From: Streptomyces cellulosae
Lineage (GTDB): Bacteria > Actinomycetota > Actinomycetes > Streptomycetales > Streptomycetaceae
Direction of reading: 5' to 3'
Assembly (NCBI RefSeq): GCF_000721105.1
Contig: NZ_JOEV01000012.1
Coordinates: 1-64,000 of the forward strand
Length of the DNA stretch: 64,000 nt
The position numbers and the translations under genes were made by a program. Each line of letters starts with the position of its first letter. Within the stretch, counting starts at the first letter, position 1. Positions 1-7,726 of this stretch are shown one piece after another. The notes beneath the pieces are model-generated. The model saw only the letters and a program-made list of their open reading frames with translations. It did not search any database and was not told the DNA's origin.

Positions 1-253
1 CCAAGGCGTCGACCCCGACACCGCCGCAGCACCGACACCAATGCCCGACAACGACGACACACGCCACACCACCAGCCATAAACAACATCGCGGCACGCCA
101 TACCCGCTACCGCTCCTGACCCTCCAGCCGCAGGCACGGCCAGTGGGACGGGCCGGGGGCGCGCGTGGTGAGGCCACATGACTGGCGTCGCGTTTCAGGT
201 GCTCAGCCACCCCATTGATTTCACCGGATCAGCTCATCAAGGAGACAGCAGTG
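1..253. other. Left-edge spacer, no confident gene
   Basis: One frame on the + strand is open from the window edge to a TGA at 179-181, and could be the tail of a gene starting outside the window. Its translation is rich in Thr, His and Pro and resembles nothing I recognise, and its codon bias is weaker than that of the neighbours. A ribosome binding site (AAGGAGA, about 238-244) sits just before the next gene. Confidence 0.3.
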
Positions 254-1168
254 ATGAAGGCCATCGTTTTCGACACGTTCGGCGGCACCGAGGTCCTGCA
301 CGAGGCGGAGACCGAGATCCCGGAGCCCGGCTCCGGCCAGGTCCGCGTGCGTGTACAGGCTGTCGGTGTCAACCCGGTGGACGGCAAGATCCGCTCCGGG
401 ACCATGGAAGCCATCTTCCCCACCACCCTGCCCGCCATCCCCGGTGGTGAGATCGCCGGGATCGTCGACGCCGTCGGTGAGGACGTCGACCAGCTGCAGG
501 TGGGCGACGAGGTGCTGGGCTGGTCCGACACCGGCGCCTACGCCCAGTACGCGCTGGCCAGTGCGGCCGTTCTCGCCCTCAAGCCGGCCGGCCTGGACTG
601 GACGCACGCGGCCGCGCTGCCGGTGGCGAGCGACGGCGCCGACCGCGTCCTGGACCTGCTCGACATCAAAGCCAGCGAGACCCTGCTGATCCACGGCGCG
701 TCCGGCGCGCTGGGCACCGTCGCCGTCCAGCTCGCCGTCGCCCGCGGCGCCCGTGTCATCGGCACCGCCGGCCCCGCCAACCAGGAGTACGTCACCTCGC
801 TCGGCGCCACCGCGCTGGTCTACGGAGACGGCCTGGTCGAGCGGGTCCGCGCGCTCGCCCCCGACGGTGTGGACGCGGTGCTCGACGCCGCGGGCAAGGG
901 CGCGCTGGAGGACTCCATCACCCTGCGCGGCGGCACCGACCGGATCGTCACCACCGCCGACTTCCGCGCCCGCGAACTCGGCATCGTCTTCGCCGAAGGG
1001 CCGCAGCGCCGCTCGGCGGTTCGGCTGGCCGAACTGGCCCGGCAGGCCGCCGACGGCACCCTGGCGATCACGGTCGGCGCGACCTACCCGCTTACCGACG
1101 CGACCAAGGCCCAGCAGGCCAGCGATGCCGGCCACAGCCGCGGAAAGCTCGTCCTCACCGTCGGCTGA
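254..1168 (+). CDS. NADP-dependent medium-chain oxidoreductase (quinone oxidoreductase-like)
   Basis: The 304-residue protein has the medium-chain dehydrogenase/reductase layout: an N-terminal GroES-like catalytic domain (residues 1-115) and a Rossmann domain with the dinucleotide-binding motif GASGALGTVAVQL at about 147. The zinc-binding Cys/His ligands of alcohol dehydrogenases are not visible, so it fits the zinc-independent quinone oxidoreductase branch, which reduces activated double bonds or quinones with NADPH. The ATG at 254 was chosen because MKAIVFDTFGG is the typical family start and AAGGAGA lies 9 bases upstream; a longer frame from 215 has no support. It sits alone in an accessory-looking stretch with a hydrolase and a transposase scrap downstream. 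Its substrate is unknown. Confidence 0.85.
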   Translation: MKAIVFDTFGGTEVLHEAETEIPEPGSGQVRVRVQAVGVNPVDGKIRSGTMEAIFPTTLPAIPGGEIAGIVDAVGEDVDQLQVGDEVLGWSDTGAYAQYALASAAVLALKPAGLDWTHAAALPVASDGADRVLDLLDIKASETLLIHGASGALGTVAVQLAVARGARVIGTAGPANQEYVTSLGATALVYGDGLVERVRALAPDGVDAVLDAAGKGALEDSITLRGGTDRIVTTADFRARELGIVFAEGPQRRSAVRLAELARQAADGTLAITVGATYPLTDATKAQQASDAGHSRGKLVLTVG

Positions 1169-1407
1169 CCTCCTCCCGCGGGGGCCGGCCCCGCACAGCC
1201 GCCTGTAACCAGCCGGTCATCTCCGGTCGGTCCGTACCCACGCGATATCCGGATGCGTCATGCGTGGCACACACCGTCCCCGCACCACCCATATCCCTCC
1301 TGCGTCCCTCCCTCACCGGAGCTGAACACCCGCTTCACACCGTGTGCGGTCGTGCTGCTCGACGCACGAACGTAGAGCCGACCACTCTGCCCGTCGGCCG
1401 CTCCAGT

Positions 1408-1545
1408 GAGCAGGCACTACGCATCGACAGTCTCGGCCTGGACCTTCTCACCGTCCAGGACCATCCGTATCAAGCGGCGTTCGACGACACCTGGACGCTG
1501 CTCACCTTCCTGGCCGCGCGGACGCGACATGTCCTCCTCTTCGAC
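1408..1545 (+). pseudogene. Remnant of a luciferase-like flavin monooxygenase
   Basis: The translation here (EQALRIDSLGLDLLTVQDH, then DTWTLLTFLAARTRHV) matches the conserved N-terminal third of luciferase-like (LLM class) flavin-dependent oxidoreductases, where the HPYQ and DTWTL segments line the flavin pocket. Only about 45 residues remain; the rest of that enzyme is missing. The fragment is in frame with, and open into, the downstream hydrolase frame, so the open frame from 1264 to 2463 is a chimera. I read this as a deletion scar: the body of a monooxygenase gene was lost and its 5' end now abuts the hydrolase. Confidence 0.6.
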
Positions 1546-1563
1546 CTGACCCCAGGTGATCCC

Positions 1564-2463
1564 ATGAGCGACGAAGTGCCCCTCCCCGAGGGATTCGAAA
1601 GCATCACCGTCCCGGCAAACGGCACCCGGTTGCACGCCGTGGTCGGCGGGGCCGGCGAACCCGTACTTCTTCTGCACGGCTGGCCCCAGACATGGCGGGC
1701 CTGGCGACACCTCATGCCGGCCCTCGCCGCACACGGATACCGCGTCGTCGCACCCGACCTGCGCGGCACCGGGGCCTCCGACCGTCCCACCAGCGGATAC
1801 GACAAGGACACACAGGCCGAGGACATGCGCGAACTCCTCGCACAGCTCGGCATTCACGGCGGCGTGCGCATCGTCGGGCACGACATCGGTGGCATGGTCG
1901 CCTTCGCCTACGCCCGCCGCCACCCCGAGGAGGTCGAACACCTTGTCCTCGCCGAACTCGCCCTGCCCGGCTTCGGCTTGGAGCAGGCGATGGACGTGGC
2001 CTCAGGCGGTCTGTTCCACTTCGGCCTCTTCATGACCGAAGAACTGCCCGAGCTGCTCCTCGAAGGCCGGGAGAGCGACTTCCTCACCTGGTGGTTCGAT
2101 CGGTTGTCCGCGGTACCCGGCACCTTCCCGCCGGAAGAGGTCGCCACCGTCGCTTCCTCCTACAGCGGATACGAGGCACTGCGCGCCGGCTTCGGGCACT
2201 ACCGAACCCTCCTTGAGGACGGCCGCGTCAACCGGGCCTGGCACGAAACCGGAGGAACCCTTCCCATGCCCGTACTCGCCGTCGGCGGCGAGTACAGCAC
2301 AGGCGCCCGACTCACCGACAGCCTGGCCACGGTCGCGCCGAGGCTGACCGGGGCGGTGATTCCGGGCAGTGGCCACTTCGTGCCCGAGGAACATCCCGAT
2401 GCCTTCGCCCGCGAGCTGCTCCCCTTCCTGTCTGTCCCGCCCCACCCCGCCAGGCGCACCTGA
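1564..2463 (+). CDS. Alpha/beta hydrolase, epoxide hydrolase-like
   Basis: The 299-residue protein starts MSDEVPLPEGFES and carries the alpha/beta hydrolase signatures: the oxyanion-hole HGWPQ (about residue 40), the nucleophile elbow GHDIGG (about 103, nucleophile Asp) and a C-terminal GSGHFVPEEHP His region. An Asp nucleophile together with HGWP is typical of epoxide hydrolases and haloalkane dehalogenases. The ATG at 1564 is preferred over the open frame back to 1264, because residues before it belong to a different family (monooxygenase remnant). No strong Shine-Dalgarno is visible before 1564, so the longer fusion cannot be excluded. Probably cytoplasmic; substrate unknown. Confidence 0.8.
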   Translation: MSDEVPLPEGFESITVPANGTRLHAVVGGAGEPVLLLHGWPQTWRAWRHLMPALAAHGYRVVAPDLRGTGASDRPTSGYDKDTQAEDMRELLAQLGIHGGVRIVGHDIGGMVAFAYARRHPEEVEHLVLAELALPGFGLEQAMDVASGGLFHFGLFMTEELPELLLEGRESDFLTWWFDRLSAVPGTFPPEEVATVASSYSGYEALRAGFGHYRTLLEDGRVNRAWHETGGTLPMPVLAVGGEYSTGARLTDSLATVAPRLTGAVIPGSGHFVPEEHPDAFARELLPFLSVPPHPARRT

Positions 2464-2763
2464 AGACACACGCGGCCGGGCCGCCGACGGGTTCGCGACG
2501 TCCATGCCGAGCGCCCCGGGACCAAGCTGGTCGGCGACATCGCCTACCTGCCCACCGCCGAGGGCTGGCTCTGCCTCGCCTGCTGGCTGGACCTGGCCAC
2601 CCGCGAGGTCGTCGGCTACGCGATGGCCCACCACCACCGCGCCGAACTCGTCGTCGACGCTCTCGACATGGCCCACGGCCGGGGCGGACTCGAGCCCTGC
2701 TGCGTGGTTCACGGCGATCGCGGCAGTGAATACACGTCGTCCCAGTTCCGGGAACAAACGTCC
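2464..2763 (+). pseudogene. IS3-family transposase (OrfB integrase core) fragment
   Basis: Directly after the hydrolase stop, in the same frame, the translation runs through features of the rve integrase core: GTKLVGDIAYLPT with the first catalytic Asp, LDLATREVVGYAM, and HGDRGSEYTS with the second catalytic Asp. This is the OrfB layout of IS3/IS150-type elements. There is no OrfA, no start codon, no N-terminal half and no C-terminal Glu segment, and similarity stops at about SQFRE. No terminal inverted repeats were found. It is a dead scrap, consistent with the broken gene just upstream. Confidence 0.7.
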
Positions 2764-2987
2764 GGAGGCCGTCCGGCCCCGAAAACACCCGCGGGCCGCG
2801 GCGCCTGGGAGGGACCCTCAGCCCTCCCGGCACCGCAGCCCGGAGCAACAACGGCCGTGGGGTGTGCGGTCCCGGTCGGCCGAAGGACGAGGACCCGGGG
2901 CAGTCAGGGCAGAGAGCTCCGGTTCCTCGATCCGCCCTCCTGTGCGGGGAGGACGGAAGCCTGTTCGTTTTCAGTTGTTCTCCGCAT

Positions 2988-3003
2988 TGTGGACTAGACC
3001 ACT
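2988..3003. promoter_or_regulatory. DasR operator (dre), distal nagB site
   Basis: TGTGGACTAGACCACT matches the published DasR consensus ACTGGTCTAGACCACT at 13 of 16 positions and keeps the palindromic GGnCTAGACC core. It lies about 300 bp before nagB. Confidence 0.75.
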
Positions 3004-3213
3004 ACGTGTGTCCATGCGTTGGAGGCTGTTTGTTGTTGGGACTTTTCCCCGCCTCGTCCGCACTATTCGGGCGTCCTGGTATCCCCCATGCAGCGTACCC
3101 GTGTGGGTTCGTGTGCGGGGGCGGATGCCAGGGGAATTTCAACGAAGGAGGCCGGGAACGCCTGGCGGCCGAGCGAGGCGGTGGCTCTGGGCCGGAAGAG
3201 GCGCCTCTGTTAG

Positions 3214-3229
3214 ATTGGTCTAAACCACA
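3214..3229. promoter_or_regulatory. DasR operator (dre), proximal nagB site
   Basis: ATTGGTCTAAACCACA keeps the TGGTCTA and ACCA half-sites (13 of 16 to consensus). It sits about 70 bp before the nagB start and directly after a possible -10 element (TTAGAT, 3210-3215), so bound DasR would block initiation. GlcN-6-phosphate, the NagB substrate, is the known ligand that releases DasR. Confidence 0.85.
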
Positions 3230-3297
3230 CAGGCCCCTTCCGGGTCCCCGTCGAGTCCCCTCTGTTCAGACCCTTTCCTCAGATCGGCAGGCCCAGC

Positions 3298-4083
3298 GTG
3301 GAAGTTGTCATCGTTCCGGACGCCAAGGCGGGCGGCGAGCTCATCGCCGGGGCCATGGCCCAGCTGCTCCGGCGCAAGCCCGACGCTCTTCTCGGCGTGG
3401 CCACCGGCTCGACGCCGCTGCCCGTCTACGAGGCGCTGGCGGCGCAGGTCCGCGCCGGTGCCGTGGACACCTCCCGGGCGCGGATCGCGCAGCTCGACGA
3501 GTACGTGGGGCTGCCGGCCGACCATCCGGAGTCGTACCGTTCGGTGTTGCGGCGCGAGGTGCTGGAACCGCTCGGGATCGGGATGGACGCGTTCATGGGA
3601 CCCGACGGCACGGCCGAGGACGTCCTGGGGGCGTGTCAGGCCTACGACCGGGCGCTGACCGAGGCCGGCGGGGTGGACCTGCAGCTGCTGGGGATCGGGA
3701 CCGACGGTCACATCGGGTTCAACGAGCCGTGCTCGTCGCTGGCCTCACGGACCCGGATCAAGACGCTCACCGAGCAGACCCGGGTGGACAACGCGCGCTT
3801 CTTCGACGGTGACATCGAGCAGGTGCCGCACCACGTGATCACCCAGGGCATCGGGACGATCCTGGAGGCACGGCACCTGGTCCTCCTCGCGACCGGCGAG
3901 GGCAAGGCGGACGCGGTCGCGGCGACCGTGGAGGGGCCGGTCGCGGCGGTGTGCCCCGCCTCGGCACTCCAACTCCATCCGCACGCGACGGTCGTGGTGG
4001 ACGAGGGCGCCGCGTCCAAGCTGAAGCTGGCCGACTACTTCCGGCACACGTTCGCCAACAAGCCGGAGTGGCAGGGTATTTAG
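3298..4083 (+). CDS. nagB: Glucosamine-6-phosphate deaminase NagB
   Basis: The 261-residue enzyme converts glucosamine-6-phosphate to fructose-6-phosphate and ammonia, the step that feeds aminosugars from chitin and peptidoglycan into glycolysis. Family signatures are clear: ATGSTP near residue 36 (phosphate binding), LDEYVGL with the catalytic Asp at 67, and GIGTDGHIGFNEP at 132-144 with the catalytic His 138. Length is normal. Translation starts at GTG 3298 (VEVVIVPDAKAGG). It has two DasR operators upstream and faces the das cluster convergently. By removing GlcN-6P it lowers the DasR inducer, so it is part of the feedback circuit linking nutrients to development and antibiotics in streptomycetes. 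Confidence 0.97.
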   Translation: MEVVIVPDAKAGGELIAGAMAQLLRRKPDALLGVATGSTPLPVYEALAAQVRAGAVDTSRARIAQLDEYVGLPADHPESYRSVLRREVLEPLGIGMDAFMGPDGTAEDVLGACQAYDRALTEAGGVDLQLLGIGTDGHIGFNEPCSSLASRTRIKTLTEQTRVDNARFFDGDIEQVPHHVITQGIGTILEARHLVLLATGEGKADAVAATVEGPVAAVCPASALQLHPHATVVVDEGAASKLKLADYFRHTFANKPEWQGI

Positions 4084-4090
4084 CGACGAG

Positions 4091-4157
4091 GCCCGGGCGA
4101 TCGGGCCCGGGCACTCGGAACAGCGCGAAGGCGCCGGCTCCTCATGGATCCGGCGCC
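4091..4157. terminator. Two hairpins between convergent nagB and dasD
   Basis: Stem 4091-4097 with 4106-4112 (GCCCGGG/CCCGGGC) follows the nagB stop by 7 bases, and a second stem pairs 4130-4137 with 4150-4157 (GGCGCCGG/CCGGCGCC). Both are symmetrical and could act from either side, as expected between convergent genes. Confidence 0.6.
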
Positions 4158-4164
4158 TCTCTCG

Positions 4165-4228
4165 TCGTACGGACCGGCGGGTTTTTCGTCCTCGTACGGA
4201 CTGGCCGCGCCTTCGTGGTCGTACGGAC
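4165..4228. repeat. Three direct repeats with 27-bp period
   Basis: The decamer TCGTACGGAC occurs at 4165-4174, 4192-4201 and 4219-4228, exactly 27 bp apart, in the spacer between nagB and the 3' end of dasD. The sequence between copies is only loosely conserved. Confidence 0.7.
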
Positions 4229-4236
4229 TGTGCCGG

Positions 4237-5745
4237 CTACCGCCCGGCGATGACCTCCGCCGCCGCTCGGCCGCAGACGCGGGCCGCGCCGTGGGTGGCG
4301 ATGTGGAGGGCGCCCCGGGGGGTGGCCTGCGGGAGGCCCATCTCGACGACGATCGTGTCGGGGCGGGACGACAGGAGGGTGTCGAGGGCCGCGGACATCC
4401 AGGGGTGGCGGTGTTCGTCGCGGACGACGGCCACGATACGACGTCCGTCGGCGGCCTCCAGTGCCGCGGCACCGGCGTCCTCGTCGGTGAAGGTGCCCGT
4501 CCGAGTGCCGGGGAGCAGTCGGGTCAGCTCCGCCGCCACGCCCCAGGGGGTCTCGTCGCCCACGGCGATGTTCGCCACGGGGGTGAACGCGGCGACGTAG
4601 GGGGGTGCGGTGAGCGGGGTGAAGTTCTCGGCCCGGGTGAGGCGCAGGGCACGGCGGGCGGCGCGGAGGCCGACGTCGCCGATGGCGGTGCCGTCGGCCG
4701 ACGAAGCCTGCGCCCCGCTCCCGCGTCCGCCGGCCGAAGCGGTCCAGCGGGCCAGGGTCCGCACCCGTTCCGCCGCGTCGGCGAGGCGTTCCTCGGGGAG
4801 GTCCCCGGAGCGTACGGCGGTGACGAGGGCGTCGCGCAGGCGGCGTACCGTCTCGTCGTCCGACAGGCCGCCACCCACGCAGATCGCGTCGGCGCCGGCC
4901 GCGAGGGCGAGGACGCTGCCGCGTTCGATGCCGTAGCCGGCGGCGATGGCCCTCATCTCCATGCCGTCGGTGACGACGAGGCCGTCGTAGCCGAGTTCGC
5001 CGCGCAGGACGTCGGTCAGGATCCGGTGCGACAGAGTGGCCGGGCGGTCCCGGTCCAGGGTCGGGACCAGGATGTGGGCGGTCATCACCGCTCGCGTGCC
5101 TGCCGCGACAGCCGCGCGGAACGGGGTCAGTTCGCGGTCGCGCAGGACCACGGCATCCGCGTCGATGCGGGGCAGCGCGTGGTGGGAATCCACCGCCGTG
5201 TCGCCGTGGCCGGGAAAGTGTTTCGTGCAGGCGGCGACTCCGGCCGACTGGAGGCCGGTGACGTAGGCCGCGGTGTGACGGGCGACCAGGTCGGGGTCGG
5301 CGCCGAAGGAGCGGACGCCGATCACCGGGTTGGCGGGGTTCGAGTTCACGTCGGCCGACGGGGCCCAGTTGAAGTTCACCCCGCAGGCGGCGAGGCGGCG
5401 GCCGAGGTCGCGGGCCACCTCCCTCGTCAGCTCCACGTCGTCCACCGCGCCGAGCGCGTTGTTGCCGGGGAAGCTGGAGCCCGTGCGCACCTCCAGGCGG
5501 GTGACGTCGCCGCCCTCCTCGTCGATCGCGACCAGCACGTCGTCGCGTTCGGCACGCAACTGGGCGGTGAGCGCCGCGAGTTGTTCGGGCGAGGCGATGT
5601 TGCGGCCGAACAGGCCGACCGAGGCGAGGCCCTCGCCCAGGCGGCGCAGCAGCCAGTCGGGAGCGGTGGTGCCCGGGAAGCCGGGCTGGAGGACCGTCAG
5701 CGCGTCTCGCGTGAGGGTGTCTGTTCCGCTGGCGAATGTCGTCAT
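4237..5745 (-). CDS. dasD: Beta-N-acetylhexosaminidase DasD (GH3, NagZ type)
   Basis: This 502-residue glycoside hydrolase family 3 enzyme would cleave imported chitobiose to GlcNAc inside the cell. The NagZ-type catalytic segments are present: KHFPGHGD at about 175, with the following DSHHALP loop that carries the Asp-His dyad, and VTDGMEMRA at about 250 with the nucleophile Asp. No signal peptide or lipobox is visible at the start MTTFASGTDT, supporting a cytoplasmic location. It begins 8 bases after the dasC stop and is the last gene of dasABCD, so it shares the DasR-controlled dasA promoter. The frame is open further upstream, but that part overlaps dasC and is rejected. Confidence 0.93.
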   Translation of the reverse strand: MTTFASGTDTLTRDALTVLQPGFPGTTAPDWLLRRLGEGLASVGLFGRNIASPEQLAALTAQLRAERDDVLVAIDEEGGDVTRLEVRTGSSFPGNNALGAVDDVELTREVARDLGRRLAACGVNFNWAPSADVNSNPANPVIGVRSFGADPDLVARHTAAYVTGLQSAGVAACTKHFPGHGDTAVDSHHALPRIDADAVVLRDRELTPFRAAVAAGTRAVMTAHILVPTLDRDRPATLSHRILTDVLRGELGYDGLVVTDGMEMRAIAAGYGIERGSVLALAAGADAICVGGGLSDDETVRRLRDALVTAVRSGDLPEERLADAAERVRTLARWTASAGGRGSGAQASSADGTAIGDVGLRAARRALRLTRAENFTPLTAPPYVAAFTPVANIAVGDETPWGVAAELTRLLPGTRTGTFTDEDAGAAALEAADGRRIVAVVRDEHRHPWMSAALDTLLSSRPDTIVVEMGLPQATPRGALHIATHGAARVCGRAAAEVIAGR

Positions 5746-5753
5746 CGGGGGCG

Positions 5754-6620
5754 TTATCCCTTCACGGCGCCCGCGGTCAGGCCCGCGGCCATCTTGCGCT
5801 GGACGAGGAGGAAGAGGACCACGATCGGCACGGCCATCATGGTGGATCCGGCCATCATCGGGGCGTATTCGGTGCCGTGCTTGGTGGTGAAGTTGCCGAG
5901 CCACACGGTCGCGGTCTGGTTCTTCTGGCTGAGCAGCATGAGGGCGTACAGGTACTCGTTCCAGGCCTGGATGAAGGCGTAGACCGAGGTGGCGACCATG
6001 CCGGGGGCCAGGAGCGGGAAGACGACCCGGATGAAGGCACTGGTGCGGGAGCAGCCGTCGACCATGGCCGCCTCCTCCAGTTCCTTGGGGATGTTGACGA
6101 TGAAGCCACGCAGCGTCCACACCGTGAAGGGGAGGATGAAGGTCAGGTACGTGATGATCAGGCCGGAGAGCTTGTCGTACTGGTCGAGGTCGTTGAGCAG
6201 CAGGAACACCGGGATGATCATCGCGACCAGTGGGATCATCTGCACGGCGAGGATGCCCACGATCACGACTTTGCGGCCGCGGAAGGCGAACCGGGAGATG
6301 GCGAGCGCGGCCAGCATGCCGACGACGATGCCGATCACGACCACCGCGAGCGACACGATCAGGCTGCGGCCGACCGGGCCCCAGAAGTCCGCGATGTCGA
6401 GCGCCCGGCTGAAGTTGGAGAGCGTGAAGCCCGTGGGCAGCAGGCTCGGGTCCGGGTCGATGGCGTCCTTGGCCGGCTTGAACGCGGTGTTCAGCATCCA
6501 GTAGACGGGGAAGCCGGCGGTGAGGAAGACGAGAAGGCCGAGGACGTTCCAGCCGGCCTTCGACTTCCGGAGCGCGGGAGTCACTCCGGGCGTTTGGCCG
6601 GGAGTCGTCAGGGTGCTCAT
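5754..6620 (-). CDS. dasC: Chitobiose ABC transporter permease DasC
   Basis: This 288-residue inner-membrane permease is of the MalG type, with about six hydrophobic segments and the EAA loop EEAAMVDGCSRTSAFIRVV near residue 190, which contacts the ATPase. With DasB it forms the channel for N,N'-diacetylchitobiose delivered by DasA. Its ATG (6620) overlaps the dasB stop in an ATGA arrangement, showing translational coupling. No ATPase gene lies in the cluster; in S. coelicolor the shared ATPase MsiK, encoded elsewhere, energises this transporter. Confidence 0.96.
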   Translation of the reverse strand: MSTLTTPGQTPGVTPALRKSKAGWNVLGLLVFLTAGFPVYWMLNTAFKPAKDAIDPDPSLLPTGFTLSNFSRALDIADFWGPVGRSLIVSLAVVVIGIVVGMLAALAISRFAFRGRKVVIVGILAVQMIPLVAMIIPVFLLLNDLDQYDKLSGLIITYLTFILPFTVWTLRGFIVNIPKELEEAAMVDGCSRTSAFIRVVFPLLAPGMVATSVYAFIQAWNEYLYALMLLSQKNQTATVWLGNFTTKHGTEYAPMMAGSTMMAVPIVVLFLLVQRKMAAGLTAGAVKG

Positions 6621-7600
6621 TCGACCTCTCCGATCTTCAGCATCTGGCGCATGTAGACGGCGACCACGCCGAGCAGCAACAGCACGGTCAGCAGGGCGAT
6701 CGCCGAGCCCTGCGCGTAGTCGTTGACCACGAACGCGCGGTCGTAGGAGTAGGTGGTCAGGAGCTGGAACTCCGGCTCGGGATGGCCGCCCCGCATCACG
6801 AAGACCTGCGGGAAGACGCCCATGTCCCAGATGACCGACAGGGTCGTGAGCATCACGATGATCGGCTTGAGGATGGGGAGGGTGACGTACCGGAAGACGT
6901 TCCAGGCGCCGGCGCCGTCGAGGCGGGCCGCCTCCTCCAGTTCCTGGGGGACCTGGGTGAGACCGGCGCTCAGGGTGATGACCACGAAGGGCACGGCTCC
7001 CCAGACCACCAGAAGCATGATCACGGCCAGGCCCTGCGGGCCGCTGGCGAACCAGTTGTGGCCGATGAGGTCGACGCCGGGCAGCTTGCTGAGGACCGCG
7101 TTGAGGATGCCGTAGTCCGCGTCGAACAGCCACTTGAAGACCGTGGTGGCGACGACGATCGGCATGCCCCAGCTGGCCACCAGCGCGATGTTGATCAGGA
7201 TCTTCACCCAGCCGGAGACCTGCTGGAGCAGCAGGGCGATCAGCATGCCGGCGACCATCGTGAAGATGACGCAGCCGGCCGCGAAGACGACGGTCCGGAC
7301 GACGACCGCCCAGAACTCGCCGTCGTCCAGGATGCCCGTGAAGTTGTCGAAGCCGACCCAGTCGGCCGGCTGGAAGCCCCACAGCTGGGACTGGCCGAAC
7401 TTCTGGAAGGAGAGGGTGACCAGGCGGACCAGCGGATAGCCGAGCACCAGCCCGAGGATCAGCAGGCAGGGGGCGAGCAGCAGCCAGGGGGTGCCGGCCC
7501 CGCCCGACATCCGCTTTCCGCGGGGGGTGGGGGCGAGAGGTGGTGGCGGTGCCTGCCGCGGCGGCGGCACCTTGGCAGGGGTGGTCGTGTCGGCACTCAT
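6617..7600 (-). CDS. dasB: Chitobiose ABC transporter permease DasB
   Basis: This 327-residue MalF-type permease starts MSADTTTPAKV with a Pro-rich cytoplasmic tail, followed by six predicted membrane segments and the EAA loop EEAARLDGAGAWNVFRYV near 225. It pairs with DasC. The gene begins about 125 bp downstream of dasA and overlaps dasC by 4 bp. Confidence 0.96.
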   Translation of the reverse strand: MSADTTTPAKVPPPRQAPPPPLAPTPRGKRMSGGAGTPWLLLAPCLLILGLVLGYPLVRLVTLSFQKFGQSQLWGFQPADWVGFDNFTGILDDGEFWAVVVRTVVFAAGCVIFTMVAGMLIALLLQQVSGWVKILINIALVASWGMPIVVATTVFKWLFDADYGILNAVLSKLPGVDLIGHNWFASGPQGLAVIMLLVVWGAVPFVVITLSAGLTQVPQELEEAARLDGAGAWNVFRYVTLPILKPIIVMLTTLSVIWDMGVFPQVFVMRGGHPEPEFQLLTTYSYDRAFVVNDYAQGSAIALLTVLLLLGVVAVYMRQMLKIGEVE

Positions 7601-7726
7601 CCGCGCGCTCCTCAGCGGTCCCTCGGGTGGTACGCAAGCAAACGCCCCGCGCAGGGCAGGTCGTACGGGAAAGGGCAGGTGGTACGGGAAGCAGGGCCCC
7701 GCGCTCGGCAGGGCCCCGCCCTCACG

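Larger units (their letters stand above)
2764..3297. other. Spacer upstream of nagB
   Basis: No convincing gene. A small hairpin (2808-2814 with 2822-2828) may end transcription from the left. The rest holds two DasR operators (listed separately), an AT-richer patch around 3030-3060, and a purine-rich stretch near 3145-3155. The downstream operator abuts a TTAGAT sequence at 3210-3215 that could be the nagB -10 element. Confidence 0.4.

Noticed and set aside
2464..2997. Complete insertion sequence
   Set aside because: Only part of an OrfB integrase core is present, with no OrfA, no terminal repeats and no target duplication.
4144..5982. Open frame of 612 codons on the + strand over dasD
   Set aside because: It is antisense to the clearly coding dasD and dasC genes; its translation is Gly/Arg/Asp-rich shadow sequence without a family match.
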